NCBI GenBank assembly: GCA_036320915.1
Contig: JAXBDG010000001.1
Span: forward strand, 4,734,001 to 4,798,000
DNA length: 64,000 nucleotides
Origin: Linnemannia elongata
Taxonomy: Eukaryota > Mortierellomycota > Mortierellomycetes > Mortierellales > Mortierellaceae
Direction of reading: 5' to 3'
Translations under genes and position numbers: made by a program
Part shown: positions 9,916 through 21,000 of the stretch, in pieces
Layout: each line of letters opens with the position of its first letter
Position numbering within the stretch: the stretch's first letter is position 1
Notes under the pieces: generated by a model
The model's database searches: none
Seen by the model: only the letters and a program-made list of their open reading frames with translations
What the model was told of the DNA's origin: nothing

Positions 9916-11588
9916 ACGCCACAGGCATGAAAAAAAAACAGACGGTTCGCCTTGACTCAGGCCCATCTTCTTGCTGAACAAACCTTGAACCACACCATAT
10001 AAGATAAAATCGCTCAAGCCGAACAGGGGTACTTGTGCTCATTACGGGGGGTCTATTCATTGCACTCCTAGAGAGAGGCTTGACTATTGAAAAATTGTGG
10101 GAATCGTTCGCTTAGCAGATAATCAGGCACCAACCTCTCCCGAGAGAATCACGCACCCGCGCCTACATAGATGCAAACATGCACCCACCTTCTCCAAAGG
10201 AAAAAAGAACACATACCGCTCATTATGCACAGCGCATAAAAAAAGAAAGGGGCGCGGCCGCGTGGGAGCGTGAAAAGGCGAGGATAGCGAGAGAAACTCA
10301 ACATTCACGGTGCATGGATGAAGAAAAAAAGGCATGGGAGGGGGGTGTAGGATTGAGAAAGAAACAGAAGAAAGTATGCACAGCGCATGGATAAAGAAAA
10401 GGGGCAAGAGAATTTTAGGCTAGGCTAGCGAAAGAAAGAAAGAAAGGTACGTATGCACAGCGCATGAGTAATGAAAAAGGGCCCGTGCACCTCCAAGGAA
10501 TAAAGGCTATGGATGTCATCGTACCATGTTAGTGAGTCTCCAATTAGATCCCGTATTACCTCCGAGTCTTTGTACGCAGAACGTCACTCAGATTACCGAT
10601 TGAGTATTTCCCGCGGACACTTGTTTGATCATTGATGCTCAGCACTTTAATTGCTTACTTCCAATATTTTCAGTCTTCCACTACCCAAGCTCTAGTAGAC
10701 TTCCACTGTTATGGATAGATGTGTACCTTTTTTTTTAATACTATTTGATGGAGTGTTCAACCAACCTACTTAAACCTATTCAGGCACTATACGCTATGTT
10801 CAAAGACAAAGGTATAATGGCAACTTCTTTATTTGTTACTTTACTTCACACTATAGCTTTCTTCATCAAATTGCTCATTACTCATTCCTCTGCTACCCAC
10901 TACCTTGCCCACGCCTCCATTCATTGTCTTTATTCTTGTGTTATATGTTCTTTCATTTTCTTATTTTTCTTTGTTACTTGTGCCAATAGAGAATTTCTCT
11001 GATTCACTATCTGTGGCCTTGCCGTTCCCAGGCCCCTTTTCATTACTCATGCGCTGTGCATACATTCCTTTCTTTCTTTCGCTAGCCTAAATTCTCTTGC
11101 CCCTTTTCTTTACCCATGCGCTGTGCATACTTTCTTCTGTTTCTTTCTCAACCCTACACCCCCCTCCCATGCCTTTTTTTCTTCATCCATGCACCGTGAA
11201 TGTTGAGTTTCTCTCGCTATCCTCGCCTTTTCACGCTCCCACGCGGCCGCGCCCCTTTCTTTTTTTATGCGCTGTGCATAATGAGCGGTATGTGTTTTTT
11301 TTTCCTTTGGAGAAGGTGGGTGCATGTTTGCATCTATGTAGGCGCGGGTGCGTGATTCTCTCGGGAGAGGTTGGTGCCTGATTATCTGCTAAGCGAACGA
11401 TTCCCACAATTTTTCAATAGTCAAGCCTCTCTCTAGGAGTGCAATGAATAGACCCCCCGTAATGAGCACAAGTACCCCTGTTCGGCTTGAGCGATTTTAT
11501 CTTATATGGCGTGGTTCAAGGTTTGTTCAGCAAGAAGATGGGCCTGAGTCAAGGCGAACCGTCAGTTTTTTTTTCGTGCCTGTGGCGT
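9916..11588. mobile_element. Non-autonomous foldback element with long inverted repeats
   Basis: Two nearly identical inverted arms (about 9916-10482 and 11030-11588) flank a unique spacer of about 550 bp. The arms begin ACGCCACAGGCA. Each arm carries three copies of the near-palindrome ATGCACAGCGCAT, which may bind a transposase supplied elsewhere. No transposase is encoded; the open frames inside are mirror copies of low-complexity DNA. I could not find a target-site duplication. High arm identity points to recent origin or gene conversion. The superfamily is undetermined (MULE-like or Foldback). Confidence 0.75.
10483..11029. other. Unique spacer between the foldback arms
   Basis: AT-rich DNA with only short frames and no recognisable protein. 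It could be a filler sequence captured by the element. Confidence 0.5.
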
Positions 11589-11639
11589 CAGAAAAATGGA
11601 AAAGAGAGAAGACCAAGTTAGAAGCCCATTATTGAGCTT

Positions 11640-12100
11640 ACCACGACTCTGCCTGCAAAATAAGGGACAGGTTGTGTTGACATAGAATTCATAGATCATG
11701 ATAGCTTGTAGGTCGTAGTTCAAAGAGTCTTCTTTGGCGTATACCTGATCCCAAAGGCTGTCCGGAGTGGCTGTGGTTATGTCGGCCTACCTCGGAAAAG
11801 TCATTGATTCTGCCTTTGAGTGTCACGGCGAACGATAAGTCAGGGTCTTGCTTTGGGGCTACAATTTGAAGATAAAAGCCGTTTTAATTCATGTAAGTTT
11901 TGCTAATATGAATACACGACTGTTCGAGGAAGAAGAGAAGATCACGAAACTGTGGTAGGAGGAGTAGGGGTCGTAGGACGTTCAACGATGATATGGATAG
12001 TTTTCTTGGGAGGCGTACCCTTGATGTCGTCAGAGAGTTCGTCTGTTGGGAGGAGCTCTGTCTTGGAGTCGATCTTGCTCAGAACGATGGGACTGGACGG
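11640..12100 (-). pseudogene. CRN header 3' half with degenerate C-terminal region
   Basis: Read on the minus strand from 12100, one frame gives PIVLSKIDSKTELLPTDELS and then PPKKTIHIIVERP, which aligns with the second half of the CRN header at 37834 (LNETDSEELSPTDDVSD, PPKRMIHIIIQRP). It stops at 11942. Further downstream, two frames read DPDLSFAVTLKGRINDFSE and DSLWDQVYAKEDSLNYDLQ; these may be the decayed effector domain. The first half of the header is absent because the DNA switches abruptly to Sel1 sequence at 12101. Not functional. Confidence 0.6.
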
Positions 12101-12520
12101 CCATCATGTACCAATCCATGTCACCGAGTAGCCCACTGCGCCAAGAAGACCGCAATCATGCATAAGCCTGACATATCATTGCCCTTCTGGATCTCTTTAT
12201 CTGCCGCTTTCTTGTACTAACTCATTGCTGTCGAGTGGTTCTGATCGACCCCAAGTTTCAGACGATAGAGGTGTCCGAGGTTGCACTATTCTGCCAGGTC
12301 TCTTTGATCGGTTGCCTTGAAGAGCCAGTAGTGTGCCGCCTCAAAGTCCTGCTCAACACCTTGTCCAGTCCTATAAATGTCTCCTAGCTCGATTTACGAC
12401 TTTACATCACCGAGAGATGCCTTGAAGACAATGGGCGAAATATCCCTGACATTAACAGTGGCGGTATGGTCTTGAGGAGATTGGTGATCCTGGGAGATGC
12501 TTGTTGGTGTGTCGTAGTGT
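12101..12520 (-). pseudogene. Sel1-repeat pseudogene fragment (paralogue D)
   Basis: About 420 bp match the region from the linker through the fourth Sel1 repeat of paralogues A-C. Several stops have replaced codons, for instance TAA in the SQVELG motif and TAG in SWYKKAA. Homology ends at MDWYMMA, exactly where CRN header sequence begins. There is no exon 1, no R1 repeat and no 3' end. Confidence 0.75.
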
Positions 12521-15500
12521 TGTCACTATCGAGAACCTGTAGGTTCATTTAGGTTAGAGCATTATCGGTTATTATGGTGGCGTTGAGTCTGCCTACAGAG
12601 TCAAGATGGAGATTTTATGATAATACCGTTGATTTTAGTTCTAGTGGCCAAAGTAAAATGGATGTTTGATAAGGTGACAGTGAAACACATACTTGAAGAG
12701 GTGTGGCTGTACAATTTTTTCTGATCTTCTTTTGGGCAGTAGTGTAGTCAGTAAGTAAACACTAGTTAATAGAGTGGTAAAGGGGTAAACCAGGAGAGTT
12801 AGCATCTCTTGTAGCTGCTATTATTGTTGTTAGATTCACTCATTGCAAAGAGACTCGAATTCTGGCTTGAGAACTTATTTGTTTGTTGGGATTGATGTTG
12901 GGATTGATGTTGGGATTGATGTTGGAATTGATGTTGGAATTGGCGATTGAATGAATGTCCAAATGCTGATTCAGCGAAGGATATGCAAATGGGCAATTGC
13001 GAATTACCAGAAGGAAGGAAGTCAAATGACAGCGATTCAAGAGGTGCCGGGGTTGAATGTAGTTTGAGTAGACAGAAGAAACAAAGAGAAGAAACACTTG
13101 GTCCAAGGAACAAACAAGAGAAAAGTGAAAAAAGGGGGATAAGTGGCCCGAATGGTTCTGTGTGATGTCTCTTGCTCTTTCGGATCGATGCTCACGAGAA
13201 AACTAAACCACAGATATAACAACACAGCAGCGATGCAGGAGTGATCTGGACTAAAAAGATCAATGAGTGCCGGAAAGTAATCAAACAAATCTATAAATAG
13301 GTACAAGGCGAACACGTCCAAGACCGACCTTGGTCACGCCCTTCAGGCCTTACGACGTGTCGAACCGCTCTTCATTCTGTCTTCCACTCTTGCCATGGTA
13401 ACTAAATGTCACATTTGCTGGTGCTCGAATGCGAATAATAACGAAAAAGATGTGTAGGTAGGGGCTGCGTTGATTGAAAGAAGGAAAAGCGCGTAGGTAT
13501 GATGATTGAAAAGCGGAAAGTGAGGTGACGCCAACTGTGAGATGAATAAAAGGTGTTATGTGATGTGTGTCCGAAGAATGAGGGCATGACGGCAAAGGCT
13601 CAGTCAAACGTACGAACCCCCCCCCGTTGCGACGGATTTTAAGACTTTCTCTTTCTCTCTTTCTCTTTCGTTTATTCGTTACAACTCTTCAAAAGCGAAC
13701 AAAATGAGTGACGACAGGGGAGTTAGATGCTTACCTCGTCTATTTCTTTTTGGTCGCCAGTACCGATCACGGAACTATTTTTTCCTTTTCGGTTTTTGAA
13801 CGGTAGCATTTTTCAATGCTCGATTTGTAGAGGTGGGGGAGGGGGGTATCATCTTTTCACTATTGACCGGCTGCGCTTTTCTCTTCTCGTTTTTGTGGAG
13901 AAGATATAATATTTTCAAATAAAAAATCCTTGTAGGTGCAAGGACAATGGATCATTCTCATCTAGTAGATCTCTGGGCTATACGAAACTACGGAGGATAA
14001 AGAACCTTCATTAACAAGTAGAGCGTGTGGATGTGCTAAACTGAGATAGGGGGGATAGGCAATAAAAACAATTGAAAAGCTAGGCGCCCTTCGGATTAGA
14101 TGATGATACCGATTAAGTGCTGCGATAAGACATTTCAAGGAGCAAGCAGGCGAGACGAAAAAAAAATGAGCGAAAGAAAGGGGAGAAGAATAACCCTCTC
14201 ACGCAACCACGCAAACTAAAGAAAGCAAGGGTGGCAAGAACCCCAGGTGGAATAAGAGCCTATTTTATTTAACAGGTCAGCAGTGATAGTGCAAACCATC
14301 ACGGTTCATTTCCTCTTGTTCACTATAACGGCTTTACATAGCGAGAGAGACCTAGGTTATAGTTTGTATCATGTTTAGGTGTGATGTTGATACGACGCGA
14401 AAAGAAAAAAAAAATGGACAAAAATACATCATCATGGACAGACGCCTCTTCTTTATTCTTTTCAGCGAGTCGCGACCTTCATAGAATCTTTTCTCAAGCT
14501 TTGATACTCCTCTCCAGGCACCCCACACACACACCCTCTGCCCTGGTCTTTGCTTTGACTTTCTGTGCCTGTGCCACATCTCTACGATTTCTAGGCGCAA
14601 ATGAATCAGAGGGATAATGTGTCTTTTTATTTAGGCTTTTATCTCTCTGCTTTCTTCCTGCCTACCTGTTCTTTCTTAGCCTTCCCTTTAGTTCCTCTTC
14701 AGTTCCACCTCAGTTCCACTTCAGTTTCCTCGCTTTTCTTCTTCTTCACTTGCCCTTCTCTACCCTTTCTCTACCCTTTCTCTACCCTTTCTCTATTCTT
14801 CTCTACCCTTTATCTATCCCTTTTCTTTCCCTTCTCTATCTCTTCTCTATCACTTTTCTACCTCTTCTGCACCCCTTCTGAGCCATGTTACCCGTTGCTC
14901 TCTATTCCCTCTGCCTCAATATTTTGAGCGTTGACGTCGTCATTCGCGGCATAGTAGTAGTTAGAGAATGGATTGGTTGTGCAGCAAAGAAGTGTTGACC
15001 CATGCACTAGTGGACTGCTTGCCGGTGGTGGCTGTTGATATCGCCTTATTTCCGCCTCTTAAGAAGGATTGTGACGACGTTGCTGGCGGTTGATGATCTG
15101 TCCACTACGCCTGGAGCACGTGACGAGGGGAGGAGAAAAAGAGGGAAAAGTAGAAGAGAATAAGGAGGTGGGTTTTAGAATTGGGTTTGATCGCTAACGG
15201 AACCAATGGTAAGGCATCCGTTGGCAATCACTTTTCCTACTTGTTTTTCAATCCAACGAAAACTATCTCTGATATCTCGGAGTGAGACTGACAAAGTCAT
15301 CATTGATCGGCCTGGGTGGAGGATCTACATCTACCAAGGCCAAACATAAACGAAAAAAAAAAGAAAAAAGAAAGTTAGTGAAGGAGGGAAAGGCGACCAA
15401 AATAAAAAGAAAGGGTAAAAACGTGGGTGACATGACATATGACATCAACATTTTCACATCGCTTACCGAACTAATGGTCAGTTGATCGTCATCCGAATCG

Positions 15501-16060
15501 TTTTAGTGATGTGTGAGGGTGCTGCGAGGGACTGATCCCCTCCTCACCCTGAGACTTGGATCTACCCAGATGAAAGGGTGTGAGTCGAGTCGAGATCCTC
15601 CTCCTCACACCCGACTCTGCCGCTTTAGACCCTGTTCCCTGGCTATGGGACAACTGGTACGATAACACTTCCCTTCCGTCCCCTTCCTTTCCCTCTCCTT
15701 TCTTTTCCTCTCCCTTCCCCTTCAAGCGACACGAAAAGAAAAGAGGGTGCACGTGCGTGTCTATGTTCCACTCTTCACTCTCTTTTTTTTCTGTCTTCTC
15801 CCCCTTTCTTTATTTTTTCCTCTGGGGAGTGCGTATCCGCGTTGTTGGTGTTTCGTTCCCTTCCATTTCCTTCTCTCTTCCTTCCCCCACACTCTGCTTC
15901 CCCACACTCTCCCACCTCCTTCGCGTTGAATTGATCGCCATTGATTACATCACACGATGATCAGTGATCAACCATCAATATTCAGGAACATCTGCACACA
16001 ATTTTGGTGGCGCATGCCTTTTAGCTAATCACAAAATTTCCTTGTATTCATTTATATCAA
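12521..16060. other. Long gene-poor stretch
   Basis: About 3.5 kb without a gene I can support. Open frames on both strands are dominated by CT/GA tracts (for example 14640-14880 and 15660-15900) and give Ser/Phe/Leu- or Lys/Glu-rich peptides with no family signature. A 12-bp tandem repeat lies at 12887-12951. Confidence 0.6.
12887..12951. repeat. 12-bp tandem repeat
   Basis: About five copies of TTGGGATTGATG, the last ones with A for G at the fifth position. On the minus strand it encodes a QHQSQHQ-like stretch, but the host frame is not convincing as a gene. Confidence 0.8.
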
Positions 16061-16297
16061 TTTAGTGACCAGGAGGTGCCAAGACGGGGTCAAGAGGAGT
16101 CAATACCCCACTCCCCCTCATACCTAAGTGTCCGCGAGCCCGGCTTGACATGGTCATCGGCCTGTGACTATGTCAAGGGAGTGGGTGCGCCGGCATGGTG
16201 GTCGCCTTGGGGGGCGTCTGGCCCTCCCAGTTCTGGCATACGCTGTTGGAGGAAGACGTTATGGGGGTGCTAGTTATATTTTTTTTTTCTTTTAGGA

Positions 16298-16735
16298 TGG
16301 GGTCGCGGGCTAATATGGGATTCTGGGGGTTAATATGGGATTCTGAGGGCTGATACGGCAATCTGAGGGCTCACTATGGCTTCGCGGGCTACTATTGGGT
16401 CGAGGGATAAATTTGTGTTGTATGGGGACGCGGGCTCGATTGAACTATCATAACACTCAAACTGAGGTTTGAGGCAGTCTCCACAATCGGCCTTTCTTTG
16501 GAGTGGTACTGAGGCAACTGAGGGCATAAAACGTTGCGAATGATGAAATTTGGGTCAAAGTCTGATGACACTTGCCCCAAATCTGACGCACTTTCCACTA
16601 TTGGCTTTTCTTTGCTAGAGTGGCATTGGAACAATTGAGGGCACAAAGCGCTGCGGATGGTGAAACTTGCTCTAAAGTCTAATGGCACTTGCTGCAAGTC
16701 TGACGCATTTTCCACTATCGGCGTTTCATTTATAT
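16298..16735. repeat. Two adjacent tandem repeat arrays
   Basis: From 16298 to about 16400 a degenerate unit of about 22 bp recurs around GGCTAATATGGGATTCTG. From about 16440 to 16735 a longer unit of roughly 115-120 bp recurs two and a half times; each unit contains TCCACTAT(C/T)GGC followed by TTTC. The minus-strand frame across the larger array is a by-product of the repeats. Confidence 0.65.
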
Positions 16736-17764
16736 AGTGGCATGGGGACAGTCGAGGGCTTGCATTTTTGAGAGCTTCTTTTTAAAATTATCAAACTACC
16801 AACCTTTGGGGCACCCGGCTCGCGACCTCCTCGCGGTGTTCCCTGGACTGTAGGCTCATGAGGTGGGAGCCCACAGACAGACAGCGAGCCTACTAATATA
16901 CCCCCTCCCCTCCTTATTTTGTCACCCAAAGTTTCTTCATATCACTTTTTTTTTCTTATTCTTTGATGAATGAAAAACTGGAATGAAAACAAAGAGGGGA
17001 TATGGAGTGAATGAGACTGAACCGGCATCTGAAAATGACTTGTACTCTTGCTCTGATTCTTCTTTGCAAGGTGCATGTAGTCGGTGAAGTGGATAATTGG
17101 ATCGAATGCACCCTAGTTACGAAGGCGGATAGGATGTTCTTGATTATGGTGGCAACTCATCGTTGAGCAAGATAGGTTATTCTTTACGATAACCTTTTTT
17201 TTTTCGTGTCGTTTAAAGGAAATCTTGAGAAGCGAGAACAAGAAATGGAGAAGGAGAAAAGAGAAAATTGAGAACAAAATCCGGAAACGATCGGGGACTA
17301 GAAGGACGACCGCGTTTGTTGTTGTTGTGGCGTTACAGAAAGTTAACCCCAGGACTCATGACTGTTAATTCTTGATCTTGACGTCCGAGCGCGGGGTTGC
17401 GTTGGATGTGTAGATGTTGTTGAGCGATATTGAGGCGGGTATTGGGAATAGTGTTTTGGAGATGACTGTAAATATTGAGTAAAATTTGTAGAGTAGGGGT
17501 AAACAGTAGCGATGTTTTTTTTTGGTTTAAAATGACGAAAGACTTGAGGGATGCTTCCTTTTTTTTTTGTCAGTTGTTAATGTGATTCCTGACATGATGT
17601 GATAAAGGTGCCTTATTCTAGAGAGACATGAAGGGCGAGGGGTGTAACCCTAAAAGAAAGCGGAGTAAAAAAAAAAAGATAAAGACACGACAGGAAACGA
17701 TCTTGCAGTTTGGAAGGGGGCATCCGGGAGAATTTAACAGGGGTCAAAAAATTATTTAATCACA
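16736..17764. other. Gene-less stretch
   Basis: About 1 kb AT-rich DNA with scattered A and T tracts. No coding frame, RNA gene or repeat family was recognised. Confidence 0.5.
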
Positions 17765-17990
17765 TTTCTGATAACCGTTTTTTCAGAAACAACTACTTTG
17801 TTTCATATTGTTGGTATGGGCTTTTGACCAATGATGGTTCCTGGCCATGTGTTTAAAGGACTTGGTAGTGTCAGATGGCAATGGATATGCCACCAAGACG
17901 TTTGAATTTTGACCGTATCGACAAAATAGCGTTAGTTCAAAGAGTATTGTGCCTTTCAACCAAAATGATGTAAAAAATCAACCACTAACT
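17765..17990 (-). repeat. Orphan R1 repeat copy
   Basis: R1 in the minus orientation, from the CTGATAACC segment to GACGTTTGAATTTTGACCG, followed by TTTCAACCAAAATGATGTAA. No Sel1 gene lies downstream of it (below 17760); the neighbour on the other side is the 3' end of the NACHT gene. A partner motif also occurs at 33060 and 63850. Confidence 0.65.
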
Positions 17991-18006
17991 AGACTATGTC
18001 GCACGC

Positions 18007-21000
18007 TCATAATTGCAGCTGAAATTTGATCCCGGCCTTCTCCAAAATACACGCTGCATTCTTTGTCGACTGGTTGATAATCCCCTCTGTTAACGACTTG
18101 TAGACCGTCCACAGCAACCGTTTTGTGTAGTCGGTATCCTCGTGCACTTGTTCTACCAGGAACTGGAGAATATCTTGCTCCTCCTCAAGATCCATTGCGC
18201 CCAATGATTCATCGTCGAAAATTGGGGAGTCTCTCATCTCAAACACCAGACTCATAGTCGTCAAATCACCAAGTGACTCAGGAATACCTGATATCTCGCA
18301 TTTGGGGAAACTCAATGAAGGAGCAGCCTCAACGTCATCCACAACTTCTCCCTTAGCTTCATCATCACTCAATCCACAGAGACACTCAACCGACAATTCG
18401 GCGGGGAGCTCCCCACCAAAGTGCTCGCACAACTTCCTGTCAAAGAGGGCAGGAGTCAAGTCGATCACGCCCTCGGAAGCACCGGTATTAGAGTCGATGC
18501 CGACGTCGTTCAATACGGGAAGGCTCGCGACTAGATAGAAGGAGAAGAAAAAAGTGAGAAGTAATGTTAGAAGCCAAATTACTTGAGATTGCTACTGTAA
18601 ACACTCCGAGGAGAAGTGACAAGTGAATAATTACAGTCAAAGTCGGCCTTCTTGGTCTCCTGAGCAATGGTGGTCGAAGTAGCACCTCGGAGGAGGCCAC
18701 CGGCACCAACAGCAGCAGAAGTAGTGGAGTCAACACGATTCGAGGTCTCATCATGAGTGCGGGACAACTCATTTGAGTCAACAACATCAACCTCGACCTT
18801 CTTCTCGACAATGACATCTTTTTGGACGTGCTCGAGGACAGTCTCACCCTCGGTGGTGGTGGTGGTAGTGGTAGTGGTCTCGGTGGTGATAACCTCATCC
18901 TGAGCGACGATCTCCTGCTCGCGGGCGATGATGGCGAAGGCCTCGGTCTCCTCGACGATCTCTTCGACTTCTTCAACGGTCTCGAAAGTCTCGTAGGTCT
19001 TCAACTCGTGGGTGAAACGCTCTGTAAACAAGAATATGAATAAATAGTAATTAGAAAATGATCAACGCCAATGTCCACATCAAATACAAACAATATTAAA
19101 ACGCCAATCCTTACCAGAGACGGCGGTCTCACGCTCCTCCCACTGAACACCGAAGATCTCGTGGTAGGTGACCTGGAAGGCTACCTTGGCGGACTCGACG
19201 GTCTCGTGAGGTCCGTCGAGCTTGTAATTGGTTTCACCCCAGCGGACGTAGACGTAGTACTTGGTGGTTGCGCCATCGAAGAGAAGTTGGGTTACATAAG
19301 TGACGCCAGTAGATTTCTCAACCAAGACCGTATCATACACCTCGTCATCGTAGTAGACGTAGGAGGTCTTAGCGATAGGAGCGACGGCATCGACATGAGC
19401 CTTGCAGGTAGTCGACACCTGGACAGTGTGCTTCCAGACGCCATCAACCTTCTCCAAAACACCATGGGCGGCATGTCCAGCTCCAGAAGCTACATCGTGG
19501 ACGGCACCGACGGTAAGAGCGCCAGCACCAACAACTAAAGCCCCAGCCCCAATAGCAACTGCACCGGCACCAACATCAACGGCTCCAGCAGCGGCTCCAG
19601 CGTTGGAAACGACCTTCCGGAACCATGAGGTCTTTTTGGTAACATTGGGCTCGACAATTATACCAGTCTCCTTAGTGGCAACAATCTCCTTCGTAGCCTC
19701 TTGCTCCTCAGTCACGGCAACCGACTCAACAACGTCTTCTACAGTGGCTTTGACGGTGATGGTTTCATCTACGACAGCGGAAAGGACGGTCTCCTTACTC
19801 TGGATTTCACCTTCGACGACAACTGTTTTCTTCTGCGATTGCTCGACAACAACGTCCTCCTCAACAGTCGAGGTGATGACCTCAGTAGCAATCTCATCTC
19901 CGGTGAGGGTCTCCTGTTCACGGGCAATAATGGCGACGGCCTCGGTCTCCTCAACGATCTCCTCAATGTCTTCAGCGGTCTCGAAAGTCTCGTAGGTCTT
20001 GACCTCGTAGATGAAGTGCTCTGTAAACAAGATTATGAATAAATAGTAATTAGCAAATGAGCAACACCAATGTCGGCATCAAATATAAACAATAGTAAAA
20101 TGCCAATCCTTACCAGAGATGGCAGTCTCACGCTCCTCCCACTGGACACCGAAGTTTTCGTGGTAGGTGACCTGGAAGGCAGCCTTGGCGGACTCGACAG
20201 TCTCGTAAGGTCCATCCAGCTTGTAGTCGGTCTCTCCCCAGCGGTAGTAAACGTAGTACTTGGTGGTGGTGGTGTCGTAGAGCAATTGGGTGACGTGGGT
20301 GACCCCAGTCGACTTTTCGACAAGAACGGCATCGTATACCTCATCATCGTAGTAGACGTATGAGGTCTTAGCGATAGGAGCGACGGCATCGACATGAGCC
20401 TTGCGGGAAGTCAACACCTGGACAGTGCGCTTCCAGACACCATCGACCTTCTCCAAGGCACCGTGGGCGGTATGTCCAGCTCCAGAGGCGTCATCGTGGA
20501 CGGCACCGACAGCGAGAGTTTCAGCTCCGACGGCAATAGCACCAGCACCGACAACAGCGGCACCAGTGGTAGAGGCAATCTTGCGGAACCAGGAGGTACC
20601 CTTGGAAGCAGCGGGCTTGGCAACGACGCCAGTCTCCTTGGTGTGGATGGTCTCCTTGGCCTCCTTCTTCTCGACCTCAACGTCAACCTCAACGGAGACA
20701 TCAACATCGACTTCAACCTTCTTATCAACGATCACATCCTTCTGGACGTGTTCGAGAATAGTCTCACCTTCGGTCGTGGTGGTGGTAGTGATGGTGGTCT
20801 CGGTGGCGATGACCTCATCCTGGGCGACGTTTTCCTGCTCGCGGGTAATGATGACGGCAGCCTCGGTCTCCTCGATGATCTCCTCAACTTCTTCAACGGT
20901 CTCCAAGGTCTCGTAGGTCTTGTTCTCGTAGTTGAAGGGCTCTGTAAACAAGAATATGAATAACTAGTAATTAGCAAATGAGCAACACCAATGGCCGCAT

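Noticed and set aside
10123..11381. Matching 94-codon frames in the two foldback arms
   Set aside because: They are identical because the arms are inverted copies; the peptide is low complexity and lacks any known domain.
14352..15960. Several frames of 60-126 codons on both strands
   Set aside because: They lie in CT-rich tracts and show low-complexity Ser/Phe/Pro or Lys/Glu composition; no splice structure or homologous motif was seen.
16060..16940. Possible TIR element around the tandem repeats (CGCGAGCC motifs at 16133 and 16815)
   Set aside because: The inverse match is under 12 bp and no target duplication or coding content was found.
19071..20963. Long plus-strand frames across the NACHT gene 3' half
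   Set aside because: They are antisense to phase-consistent exons whose repeats and splice sites support the minus strand.
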